Assembly (NCBI GenBank): GCA_024402335.1
Contig: JAKSTZ010000011.1
Span: forward strand, 1-64,000
Source: Bacteroidales bacterium
GTDB lineage: Bacteria > Bacteroidota > Bacteroidia > Bacteroidales > UBA1715
Direction: 5' to 3'
DNA length: 64,000 nt
In this document: piece by piece, positions 28,428-36,508 of the stretch
Layout of the letters: every line of letters begins with the position of its first letter
Numbering within the stretch: position 1 is the stretch's first letter
Translations under genes and position numbers: made by a program
The notes under the pieces: generated by a model
Databases searched by the model: none
What the model saw: only the letters and a program-made list of their open reading frames with translations
Told to the model about the DNA's origin: nothing

Positions 28428-28757
28428 ATGGCAGATAATAAATACAAACTTCAAGTTGCTGATTTACAAGATTTAGTAAAGCCTATGGGCTATTGCATCG
28501 CATCGGATAGAATTACTGTTGATGGTGCGAAAGTAGGATTTGCGTATCGCGAGGAAAAAGAAGATGAGGAAGATAGTGGATGGCGTTTCCTTGCTGGCGA
28601 TGAAACCGACGAATATCTTGACGACCAACAACATTTTATGATGTTTGATGTTAACTACATTGCTAATATAGATCAGGCCATTATCAAACTATTAAAGGCA
28701 AAAGTCGGTTCTGAGTTCGAACGTGTGGAAGGAACTGATGAATTTCAGAAATATTAA
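28428..28757 (+). CDS. DUF2185 domain protein
   Basis: From ATG 28428 (ADNKYKL) this is 109 residues; the TTG 6 nt upstream is less likely. The region MGYCIASDRITVDGAKVGFAYRE and the later SGWRFLAGDETDEYLDD are the DUF2185 signature. It is a small acidic cytoplasmic protein. Some DUF2185 relatives are annotated as toxin immunity proteins, but no toxin gene is adjacent, so I do not assign that role. Its stop overlaps the convergent flippase gene by 4 nt. Confidence 0.85.
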   Translation: MADNKYKLQVADLQDLVKPMGYCIASDRITVDGAKVGFAYREEKEDEEDSGWRFLAGDETDEYLDDQQHFMMFDVNYIANIDQAIIKLLKAKVGSEFERVEGTDEFQKY

Positions 28758-30253
28758 GATTTCTTAATTCCTATTTTTCTTAAAAAAGAATCTGCTAAGT
28801 CGTTCACATCTTCGGAAACATGAACGAAATAGATTGTTGTGCAGAAAAGAACTGTGAGTGCGGTACTTTTTATAGCAATATTGCAGATAAAGTTGCTTGT
28901 TTCAGGTATAATAAAGCAAATACCATATACTACCAATCCTATTGCTATAATTAATAAATGTTGCCATGAATAAGGTTGTAATTTCCATTTTCGATGAACG
29001 TACGAAAATGCAACTATGTTATAAATTATTCTTGCTATGCATGAAGAAATTGCCGCTCCGCTAATGCCGTAGTTTGGTATAAAGATGAAATTTAGTGCAA
29101 TGATTCCTATAATTAGTGCAAAGGTCCAATGTGATAATTTTTCGTATTGTGGAGAGTTACTTACAATGTCCTTATTTATGCCAGCAGCCATATCGCTCAG
29201 ATTCATGATTCCGATAAATATAATTACCCAGCGTCCTGCAGAATATTCTTCGGGAATCAATTGGAAGATGTAGTCTAAATTGATACATAGCCCGAAAAAC
29301 ACAAGTGTTCCAACTATCAGTTGCGTGATAGTGCTTTTCTTGTAAAGCACTTGTAACTGCGACATATCGTTTCGTTTCCACGCTTCTGCTACTAATGTCG
29401 ATGTGATTTTTTGTAACGGTCTGTTTGGTAAAATTACCATTGTGGCAAAATACGAGCAGGTTGTATATATGCCGACTTGTGCCAATGGATTTTCTATCAT
29501 CAATTTTTCTATCATCACTCGGTCGATATTGATGACAATAATGTTTGCCGATGTTATGATTATGCCGAACATGCTAACTCGGAACAATTCTTTGGCCATA
29601 GGCTTGTCGATGAGCGAAAAATTTGGATGTAAGAAGAATTGACGGTCTTTCATCAATGCAAAAATCATATACAGAAAAACTACGCCGTAAATGCACACAT
29701 ACCAATATACAAAAGACTGAAAATCAAAACAGTTTAGAATATAAAGAAGAATAAGAATCATAGTTAGGATTCGCACCACAACTTCTTTCATTACTATGCC
29801 TCGGGTGGCATTGAGTAATGCTTTGGTATAACAATCAAAAATGTTGAAGAATGCAGTGAAAATGAACATGGGAATAATAAGTATCGCATATTCCTGCAGT
29901 AGATTGCCACCTGAATCACTATTGTTTGAAATAATGTATGGATACAAGAATGAAAATAAAGCAATTGCAAGTATTGTTGCAATTGCAACAACAAGAACCG
30001 TTAGAAATAGAAATCCGTTGTGTTTTTTATTTTCGTCCCGGAAGTAGGGAAACATTCTTGTGATGGTGTTGGTAAATCCTGCTGAACAAAATTGGGCGAA
30101 AAGAGTTCCGTATGTTACCAACAAGTTTAGCAAACCAATTTGTTCTGCGTCAAGATAATGGGGGAATAAAAGTGCACTTGTGACAAAGCCCAGGAATGCT
30201 CCGAGATAAACCCAGAACGAGCCAATAATCGATTGTGTGCGAATTATTCCCAT
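28754..30253 (-). CDS. Polysaccharide flippase (Wzx-like, MOP superfamily)
   Basis: This 499-residue protein has 12-14 hydrophobic segments and no signal peptide. The N-terminal GIIRTQSIIGSFWVYLGAFLG and the LNLLVTYGTLFAQF region, plus a C-terminal polysaccharide-biosynthesis-type domain (YGISGAAISSCIARI), mark a Wzx-type lipid-linked oligosaccharide flippase. It would move O-antigen or capsule units across the inner membrane. It is the last gene of a minus-strand envelope cluster, 40 nt after the YfhO gene. Confidence 0.9.
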   Translation of the reverse strand: MGIIRTQSIIGSFWVYLGAFLGFVTSALLFPHYLDAEQIGLLNLLVTYGTLFAQFCSAGFTNTITRMFPYFRDENKKHNGFLFLTVLVVAIATILAIALFSFLYPYIISNNSDSGGNLLQEYAILIIPMFIFTAFFNIFDCYTKALLNATRGIVMKEVVVRILTMILILLYILNCFDFQSFVYWYVCIYGVVFLYMIFALMKDRQFFLHPNFSLIDKPMAKELFRVSMFGIIITSANIIVINIDRVMIEKLMIENPLAQVGIYTTCSYFATMVILPNRPLQKITSTLVAEAWKRNDMSQLQVLYKKSTITQLIVGTLVFFGLCINLDYIFQLIPEEYSAGRWVIIFIGIMNLSDMAAGINKDIVSNSPQYEKLSHWTFALIIGIIALNFIFIPNYGISGAAISSCIARIIYNIVAFSYVHRKWKLQPYSWQHLLIIAIGLVVYGICFIIPETSNFICNIAIKSTALTVLFCTTIYFVHVSEDVNDLADSFLRKIGIKKS

Positions 30254-30293
30254 TCTATTATTGTAGAGACGATGCGTACATCGACTCCATAGT

Positions 30294-32696
30294 TTATTTT
30301 GTGTAATATTTTTTTAATTCATAGCCTACAATTGCAAGGAATGAAATCAATAATATGCACGAGAATATAAGTGAAATCTTGTCGGTAATGTAGAATGCTT
30401 TTGGTTCGAATTTGAATGTAATTTCATGATTTCCTGCAGGAATTTCAAGACCACGTAACACATAATTTGCGCGGAAGTGCGGTACTAATTCATTGTCGAT
30501 GTAAGCGTTCCAACCTTTGTCGTAGAATATTTCAGAGAAGATGGCAACACCTGCTTTTGTATTCTTTGAAGTATAGTGAAGCTCTTCTGGATGATATGAA
30601 GTTAGTTTGATTTCAGCTGTAGAGTCAACAACAAATGCTGTATCAGATACAGAGAATCGTTGGTCAACAAAAGCTTCGTTACGTGGGTCAAAGACTTTCA
30701 ACGCCGAAATTTCAGCATTTGCATCTGGTACCATGTGTATTTTTTTCACAAACCAGGCATTTCCTAAGGCATCTTGATTATATTGTGCCATAGCTTGTTG
30801 ATTTTCACCAGGTAAGATAAAATATTTTGTGTTCAACATACAATAAACGGCCATATTTTGTTTTGATAAGCAAGAATCTATCAATTCCTGGTAGCGACGC
30901 ATCTTTGCTCCATGATAACCACCAACAGATTTATGGAAATATGAAGTAGAAGCATCGTTGAACGGACTTACGGTAAAATTCATCACGCGGAAGTTCGGAT
31001 CGTTATCTTTCAAAATTGTTCTATCTGCTGGTGTTGGTTGGAACAAATATTTTGTAGCTTTTACAAAGTCGTCGTCGTTTAGATAACGTTTATTTACAGG
31101 AAGCATGTCAAATAATACAACACCTGCAAGAAGAGCTATTATGACTGACGAGTTTTTCACAATGTCGTATTTGTAAAGTGATAGTATTCCAAATCCGGCT
31201 GCAGCAATTACGAGTGATCGAATAATGTCGCTTGTCATCATAGCTTTACGGTCTGCTAAAAGCGATGGCAACAACCAGTCTGGTAACATTTCAGCATCGT
31301 GCGCTCCTTGGAATGACCACATTCCTGCTGTAATTAATAGTAGTAATAAGAAACCTCCTACAATGGCAAAAGCAAGTAGTAATTTCTTAAATGCCAATTC
31401 TTTTTGCTCGTCTTCGATGAACTTCTTCACAGCAATTATTGCTAACAAAGGCATAGTAAATTCTGCAATGACAAGTATCATCGAAACTGTTCTGAATTTA
31501 TTGTAGCCAGGGAAATAGTCAAGGAATAGATCAGTTAAAAACATAAAATTATGTCCCCATGCCAATAAAATAGAGAATAGGGTAAGGAATGCCAACCACC
31601 ATTTAATTGGTCCAGTGACATAGAGTAAACCAAATACAAATAAGAAAATAACCAACGCTCCAATATAAACTGGCCCTGATGTTATTGGTTGTTCTCCCCA
31701 GTAGGTCGGCATGCTTTTAACAATTTTTCCTGCATTTGGTACATTGTATTGTTTTAGTGTCTTGAATGTCTCAGAATCTTTGTCTAATTCGCTCGATGAG
31801 GCGCCGCCTTTAAAGTTAGGCACTAACAAGTCTATTGTTTCGCTGATGCCGTAACTCCAAGCTGTAGCGTAGTCTTTATCTAGTCCACTTGTTTTGTTTT
31901 CATCATTCGTAGTTAATTCAGATTTGCCACGGATAGAATCTTTTCCGTAGTCATAGGTTGCATAAAATCTACTGAAGTTTGCACCTACGGCTAATAGCAA
32001 GCCTGCTAATAAAAGAAGTGATGGTTTCAAGAATTTATTCCAAAACTCTTTTGTCTTGATTGCATCGTAAAGTACAAAACATACAAATACTATACAGATG
32101 AGAGCTGTGTAATAGATTATTTGTAAGTGATTTGCAATCAGGTCAAGAGCAAGTATCATGGCGAATATAGCGCTTCCTAACAATTTCTTGTCTTTGCAAT
32201 ATGTTACATATACCGATGCAACTATGAGTGGAAGTTGTCCAAGTGCGATACACTTTGTGATGTGTCCAGCTTCAAGTATTATGAAAAAATAGGACGAAAG
32301 TCCATAAAACAATGCACCTAAAGCAGAAAGTCCAGTTGACATTCCTACGAGTAGGAGAGCAAGAAATGCCCATACAAAATACATAAGTATGATCATTTCC
32401 GGATGATTTACTGTTGTGTGGAAAAGGTCATAAATATAGTGTACGATATTACTTGTCGTTATATGAATAAGATATGTCGGCATACCGCTGAACATGCTGT
32501 TCGTCCATAGTGGAGCATCACCAGTTTGTTCTTCATATTGCATGGATTCGTGTGCGGCTCCTTGCCATTGTAACACGTCATGTTGACGTAGTTCTTTGCC
32601 ATCGAAAATTGGACTCACATACAAAACCGACATACAAGCGAAACCAATGATGATAAGTACGCTTATTAGTAATGGTTTAAAATTGAAAGTTTTCAT
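30294..32696 (-). CDS. YfhO family membrane protein
   Basis: This 800-residue protein starts with a membrane helix (KPLLISVLIIIGFACMSVLYVSP). It continues with the conserved DVLQWQGAAHESMQYEEQTG segment, many membrane helices, and a periplasmic C-terminal domain before a last helix. This is the YfhO (PF09586) family, related to GT-C membrane glycosyltransferases. In Gram-positive bacteria YfhO adds sugars to teichoic acids; the job in Bacteroidota is unknown. Its position between an Omp85-type barrel gene and a flippase gene suggests envelope glycan work. Confidence 0.9.
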   Translation of the reverse strand: MKTFNFKPLLISVLIIIGFACMSVLYVSPIFDGKELRQHDVLQWQGAAHESMQYEEQTGDAPLWTNSMFSGMPTYLIHITTSNIVHYIYDLFHTTVNHPEMIILMYFVWAFLALLLVGMSTGLSALGALFYGLSSYFFIILEAGHITKCIALGQLPLIVASVYVTYCKDKKLLGSAIFAMILALDLIANHLQIIYYTALICIVFVCFVLYDAIKTKEFWNKFLKPSLLLLAGLLLAVGANFSRFYATYDYGKDSIRGKSELTTNDENKTSGLDKDYATAWSYGISETIDLLVPNFKGGASSSELDKDSETFKTLKQYNVPNAGKIVKSMPTYWGEQPITSGPVYIGALVIFLFVFGLLYVTGPIKWWLAFLTLFSILLAWGHNFMFLTDLFLDYFPGYNKFRTVSMILVIAEFTMPLLAIIAVKKFIEDEQKELAFKKLLLAFAIVGGFLLLLLITAGMWSFQGAHDAEMLPDWLLPSLLADRKAMMTSDIIRSLVIAAAGFGILSLYKYDIVKNSSVIIALLAGVVLFDMLPVNKRYLNDDDFVKATKYLFQPTPADRTILKDNDPNFRVMNFTVSPFNDASTSYFHKSVGGYHGAKMRRYQELIDSCLSKQNMAVYCMLNTKYFILPGENQQAMAQYNQDALGNAWFVKKIHMVPDANAEISALKVFDPRNEAFVDQRFSVSDTAFVVDSTAEIKLTSYHPEELHYTSKNTKAGVAIFSEIFYDKGWNAYIDNELVPHFRANYVLRGLEIPAGNHEITFKFEPKAFYITDKISLIFSCILLISFLAIVGYELKKYYTK

Positions 32697-32725
32697 ATCT
32701 ACGAATATATTTGTTCAATTATAAT

Positions 32726-33913
32726 TTAAAAAGCTTCACGCATTGTCATGTAGACTCCGGAATCTCCAAAACTTCCTCGTCCGTAATCAACTCGTAAGTT
32801 TATGTTGTTCTTTACGTCGCTTTGGAATCGGATCCCGGCTCCATATATGTATTTAATGGATTTTAGTTCGAAGTCTGAAGATGAAGTGTAAGTGTCGCCA
32901 ATACCGCCAAATATAACGGCACTAAAACGACTCCATATATGTTTACGTAACTCTGCTTGGGCGTAATATGCGTTTTTGTCGATGTAAATGTACTTATTGG
33001 AAATTCCACGCATTCTGGTCATTCCGCCTAATTGATACATGCTATAAAATGGGATGTCGCCGTCGCTAATTCCCCAGAATATCTGTGTTGCAAGTATAAA
33101 ATCTTTATAAAGACGCATATACTTGCGCATGTTTATTTCTGCGGCGTGGAAAGAATACGCGTTTTCGTTGTATGGTGCAAAATATTTAAATCCTACAGTT
33201 ATCAATTCTCCATGGGTTGGATAGTTTACATTGTCTCTTCGGTCAAATGTGAAATGTGGACCAAGACCGAATAGTACTGGATTTTTTAATTCAGGAATAT
33301 CAAAACCGTCTTCATTTGCTCCTAAAGATTTACATTTACGGTTCGAAATATCGAACATAAAACCTAAAAAGCAGGTTGGTGTGAGTTCTTTTGAAACATT
33401 ACCCATAAACTGAAAATCACGCATGTCAAATTTTACCGGATTGGTGTTTAGAGTATCGTTGCCGATTCCATAAAATTTGTCAGGAGAAATTTGATATTGC
33501 AGATTTGCATTTATCATCACTCCGTGGGTGGCGTAAATCACCATATCTGATTTCAGGTTTAACCAATTATTGGTAGAATAAGAAGCTAAACTTGATATAG
33601 ATGTCGGACGATAGAAACGTATCTTCTTGTTTTCCTTATTGTTAGGTTCAATTATGATAAGTGACAAAGCTCCTAACGAAAGTCCACTGGCAGGGTCGAA
33701 CCCTAAAGATGGATATAATTTCGATGAGAATCGGCCTCTTCGATATTCAAAGTGTTGCATCACTCGGTCTATAATATTTGCTTTTTCGGTAGCTTGTACA
33801 CTATCGGAAGCCATACTAAGAGTGTCTGCAGTTGAGATTATTGTAGAATCTGGCTCTTGACAATAGCCATACATTGATAGCAAAAGCAGAAGTAGAGTAA
33901 GGATTTTTTTCAT
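32726..33913 (-). CDS. Omp85/BamA-superfamily outer-membrane protein (POTRA-less, TamA-like barrel)
   Basis: I start it at ATG 33913 (395 residues), where a clean signal peptide begins (KKILTLLLLLLSMYGYCQ). The frame continues 8 codons upstream without a good reason to use them. After a short linker it forms a 'surface antigen' (Bac_surface_Ag) barrel: LYPSLGFDPASGLSLG, FDRRDNVNYPTHGE, and a final VDYGRGSFGDSGVYMTMREAF ending in Phe, as expected for barrel insertion. POTRA repeats are too short to fit. It lies 28 nt after the strand-rich repeat protein gene and 29 nt before YfhO. Confidence 0.85.
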   Translation of the reverse strand: MKKILTLLLLLLSMYGYCQEPDSTIISTADTLSMASDSVQATEKANIIDRVMQHFEYRRGRFSSKLYPSLGFDPASGLSLGALSLIIIEPNNKENKKIRFYRPTSISSLASYSTNNWLNLKSDMVIYATHGVMINANLQYQISPDKFYGIGNDTLNTNPVKFDMRDFQFMGNVSKELTPTCFLGFMFDISNRKCKSLGANEDGFDIPELKNPVLFGLGPHFTFDRRDNVNYPTHGELITVGFKYFAPYNENAYSFHAAEINMRKYMRLYKDFILATQIFWGISDGDIPFYSMYQLGGMTRMRGISNKYIYIDKNAYYAQAELRKHIWSRFSAVIFGGIGDTYTSSSDFELKSIKYIYGAGIRFQSDVKNNINLRVDYGRGSFGDSGVYMTMREAF

Positions 33914-33941
33914 TTTGCTATTGCTATATTTACACAATAAG

Positions 33942-34544
33942 TTAGCGTCTGATTTGCCCTTTTTTCTTATTGTTGTTGCTGTTATTAGTACTTGTTGTTT
34001 GTTTATTTTGTGTAGAAGTTGACGTTTTGTAAGCTGTTGTTCTTGTTCCTGGTTTTACCGGTTCTTCGTCAACAACTTCTTTCGCCATAAAAATTTGTCT
34101 TCGTATCGTACTTTCATCAGATTCAAATGCACCTACGCTCGAATCTTCTATTGTAAGTGTGCTTACTGAAGAATTTTCAATTAGAAAATCGTCAATCTTA
34201 CAGTTACGAATCTTTAAATCTGTAATTGTCGCATTGGTTAGTGTAAGAAATTCACAGATGACGTTTTCTATAACAACGTTGGTAATTACTGTCTTTTCTA
34301 TCGTAATATCGGTTGCTGTTACGTTAGATACAGAAGATTCAACAGTAACTACGTTAGTAATCAATACATTTTCAGGTCCATACTTTCCTGCGATGGAGTC
34401 GGCAACGCGTTCTGCGTAGGTTTTTCTTGGAGCTTCTTTCGTTGTTTTTGCGGTTGAAGCTTTTGAACTTGGAGATGGACGGGATTGTGCGTCAACTTGC
34501 GCGTAGGCAAGAATGCATAGTAATATTACGAGTAGTTTCTTCAT
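33942..34544 (-). CDS. Secreted strand-rich repeat (beta-helix-like) protein
   Basis: From ATG 34544 (KKLLVILLCILAYAQVDAQ signal peptide) this is 200 residues. After a low-complexity Ser/Lys/Thr linker, residues about 60-140 form short repeats of the type 'x-I/V-x-N/D-x-x-I/V' (LITNVVTVESS, ITIEKTVITNVVIENV, LTLTNATITDLKIRN). This is the pattern of a right-handed beta-helix like pentapeptide or ice-nucleation repeats. The C-terminal tail is Thr/Asn/Lys-rich. It is probably periplasmic or surface-exposed; I know no family function. Neighbours: ruvX upstream and the Omp85-type barrel gene downstream. Confidence 0.7.
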   Translation of the reverse strand: MKKLLVILLCILAYAQVDAQSRPSPSSKASTAKTTKEAPRKTYAERVADSIAGKYGPENVLITNVVTVESSVSNVTATDITIEKTVITNVVIENVICEFLTLTNATITDLKIRNCKIDDFLIENSSVSTLTIEDSSVGAFESDESTIRRQIFMAKEVVDEEPVKPGTRTTAYKTSTSTQNKQTTSTNNSNNNKKKGQIRR

Positions 34545-34563
34545 TTCGTTTACAATTTGTAAA

Positions 34564-34571
34564 CAAAGATA
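34564..34571 (-). promoter_or_regulatory. -7 box of the repeat-protein operon
   Basis: TATCTTTG on the minus strand, 19 nt before ATG 34544. It likely drives the repeat protein, barrel protein, YfhO and flippase genes. Confidence 0.6.
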
Positions 34572-34641
34572 CATCTTTCTATCTTAAAGTCAATAAAAAG
34601 AAGAAATTAGCAATAGTAATAAGCAAAACAATTTCGTCCGT

Positions 34642-35064
34642 TTATAAAGACATTCGTTTTTGCTCCATGTAGGATTGTAGTATGATGGTGGCGCTGATGC
34701 TGTCGACTATCTCTTTGTTCTGGCGGTCTTTTTTCTTAATTCCGCCATCAATCATAGCCTGATGAGCTATAGTTGAGGTAAAACGCTCATCCATTTCGCT
34801 GATGGTCATGTTAGGGAATTGTGTTTTAAAATGTTTTTCGAAGATTAAAACATTCTTCGCATTTTCTGAATTCTCATTTCGTAGTGTTTTAGGCATTCCA
34901 ATCACTACATGGTCGACAGTTTCTTTAGCGAAATAATCTTTCAAGAATTGCATTAAGTCACAAGTACGCACAGTGGTGAGAGCGCTTGCAATAATTTGCA
35001 AGGGATCAGTCACTGCTATGCCAGTGCGTTTTGTTCCATAATCTATAGCAAGAATTCTTCCCAT
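34642..35064 (-). CDS. ruvX: Putative pre-16S rRNA nuclease / Holliday junction resolvase-like YqgF (RuvX)
   Basis: This 140-residue protein has the RNase H-like YqgF fold: RILAIDYGTKRTGIAVTDP at the N-terminus (Asp7 catalytic), VVIGMPKTLRNE in the middle, and DERFTSTIAHQAM with the conserved Asp and Glu. Family members process the 5' end of 16S rRNA; the older name is Holliday junction resolvase. The ATG is only 7 nt after a perfect -7 box. The gene is divergent from the sirtuin. Confidence 0.95.
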   Translation of the reverse strand: MGRILAIDYGTKRTGIAVTDPLQIIASALTTVRTCDLMQFLKDYFAKETVDHVVIGMPKTLRNENSENAKNVLIFEKHFKTQFPNMTISEMDERFTSTIAHQAMIDGGIKKKDRQNKEIVDSISATIILQSYMEQKRMSL

Positions 35065-35071
35065 AACGAGC

Positions 35072-35079
35072 CAAAGGTA
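35072..35079 (-). promoter_or_regulatory. -7 box of ruvX
   Basis: TACCTTTG on the minus strand; 7 nt (GCTCGTT) to the ATG, so a very short or absent 5' UTR. Confidence 0.6.
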
Positions 35080-35122
35080 TGAATAATTTGCAAAATCGTG
35101 TGCAAAGTGCCTATAAATTGCT

Positions 35123-35153
35123 GTTGACTATTTGGTAAAACACAGTATATTTA
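35123..35153 (+). promoter_or_regulatory. Sirtuin gene promoter
   Basis: GTTG at 35123-35126 and TATATTTA at 35146-35153 are 19 nt apart, each one base off the consensus. ATG 35173 follows after 19 nt. Confidence 0.5.
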
Positions 35154-35172
35154 CGATGAAAAATTTGTGATT

Positions 35173-35865
35173 ATGAAGAAAATAGTTGTTTTAACCGGTG
35201 CTGGAATTAGTGTGGAATCTGGGATCAAGGCATTTCGTAGTGAAGATGGTTTGTGGGAGAATTATCCTGTTGAAGAGGTGGCGACACATGGTGCATGGTT
35301 CCGTAATCCTCAGTTGATATTGGATTTTTATAATACTATGCGTAAAAATCTGGAAGAAAAACAACCGAATCCAGCTCATATCTGCATAGCGGAAAAAGAG
35401 AAAGATTTTGATATTACTGTAGTGACTCAGAATGTTGACAACCTTCACGAAAGAGCAGGTAGCTCAAAGGTGATACATCTTCATGGAGAATTAACAAAAG
35501 CTTGTAGCTCTAAAGACGAAACGGATGAGTCTTGTTTCGTTGAAATAGGGTATAATCCAATTCAAATGGGTGACAAAGCAAAGGATGGTTCGCAACTTCG
35601 TCCACAAATTGTATTTTTCGAAGAAGCGGTGCCTAATATTACTCCTGCTGCAAAATTAGTTTCTGAAGCAGATATACTGATGGTCGTGGGAACGTCTATG
35701 CAAGTATATCCTGCCGCTGGTCTTGTTGGATATGTGAAAGAAGGAACACCAATTTATTTTGTTGATCCACAGCCACGAGTGTCTGCGTTGAAAAACCTTA
35801 CGGTTATTGCAGAACCGGCATCTGTTGGGGTTCCTAAAGCGTTCGAGATGATTGAAAAACTATAA
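35173..35865 (+). CDS. NAD-dependent protein deacylase (Sir2/CobB family)
   Basis: From ATG 35173 this is 230 residues. Sirtuin motifs are complete: VLTGAGISVESGIKAFR (NAD binding), TQNVDNLHERAG, the catalytic HGEL, and VGTSMQVYPAAGL. It removes acyl groups from lysine using NAD. The four zinc cysteines of most sirtuins are not present: only Cys in ACSSK and in DESCF remain, and the region before LRPQIVFFEE has no CxxC pair. The usual FGE is FEE. It is probably a zinc-free sirtuin. It is converged upon by the PorT-like gene. Confidence 0.92.
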   Translation: MKKIVVLTGAGISVESGIKAFRSEDGLWENYPVEEVATHGAWFRNPQLILDFYNTMRKNLEEKQPNPAHICIAEKEKDFDITVVTQNVDNLHERAGSSKVIHLHGELTKACSSKDETDESCFVEIGYNPIQMGDKAKDGSQLRPQIVFFEEAVPNITPAAKLVSEADILMVVGTSMQVYPAAGLVGYVKEGTPIYFVDPQPRVSALKNLTVIAEPASVGVPKAFEMIEKL

Positions 35866-35878
35866 GTCGTTTCGTTGC

Positions 35879-35902
35879 GGAGATGTTCAATGGAATGTCT
35901 CC
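35879..35902. terminator. Possible terminator hairpin between convergent genes
   Basis: GGAGATGTTC-AATG-GAATGTCTCC gives a 10-bp stem with two wobbles. There is no strong T-run, so it is weak. Confidence 0.4.
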
Positions 35903-35911
35903 ACATGTGTT

Positions 35912-36508
35912 TTAGTGGCTAAGATAATAGCGCAACAGGAAGTAGAGCGTAAAGTTGTAGTAGCGACTATTGTTTGGGAGAACAGAATAAGATATTTTAG
36001 CCTCTAAGTCTGCTATTTGTTTGTCAAAGAACATACGATAATTTACATTTCCTGATACTTGCAAATCGATTTTGTTGAAGTCGTTGCAGGTGTTTTTTAT
36101 GTCATTCAAAAGAATATTTTCGTATGCTTTAACAGACATAATTGGACCTATGCCTAAAGAGATTTTCTTGGGGAATATCGTATGAAACCAAAAGTGTGGA
36201 AATATTTGTAATGTGTAGTTCACGTCAATATAACCAATAGTCGTCTTAAAACTATGATTTGTCGAGGCTGCACCTTTTTGAGAAAAGGCGAGTTCAAATG
36301 TATGGGTAAAAGGATTATTGTCTTTGTATCGTGTTACAAACATGCCACCGTATGCACCTATTCTATGGAAACCAGAATGCTCATCACCATCAACTTGGCT
36401 TGTGGTGAATCCACCTGCAAGTCCTCCTATAAATGATTGACTGTAAGTTGCAGAAAAAAAGCAACATAAGACAATAGCACTAATTAATCGTACTCGTAAT
36501 TGTTCCAT
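35912..36508 (-). CDS. PorT-like outer-membrane beta-barrel protein
   Basis: This 198-residue protein has a signal peptide (VRLISAIVLCCFFSATYS) and alternating strands of a small outer-membrane barrel: GGLAGGFTTSQVDGD, HRIGAYGGMFV, FELAFSQKGA, ISLGIGPIMSV. The order fits the PorT/OmpA-like barrel family of Bacteroidota. PorT itself serves type IX secretion, but this relative need not. The ATG lies inside the 3' end of xseA (29-nt overlap, different frame), so translation may be coupled. Confidence 0.8.
   Translation of the reverse strand: MEQLRVRLISAIVLCCFFSATYSQSFIGGLAGGFTTSQVDGDEHSGFHRIGAYGGMFVTRYKDNNPFTHTFELAFSQKGAASTNHSFKTTIGYIDVNYTLQIFPHFWFHTIFPKKISLGIGPIMSVKAYENILLNDIKNTCNDFNKIDLQVSGNVNYRMFFDKQIADLEAKISYSVLPNNSRYYNFTLYFLLRYYLSH

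Noticed and set aside
28428..28757. DUF2185 protein as immunity partner of a polymorphic toxin
   Set aside because: No toxin-like gene lies nearby; the neighbours are lepA and a flippase gene on the opposite strand.
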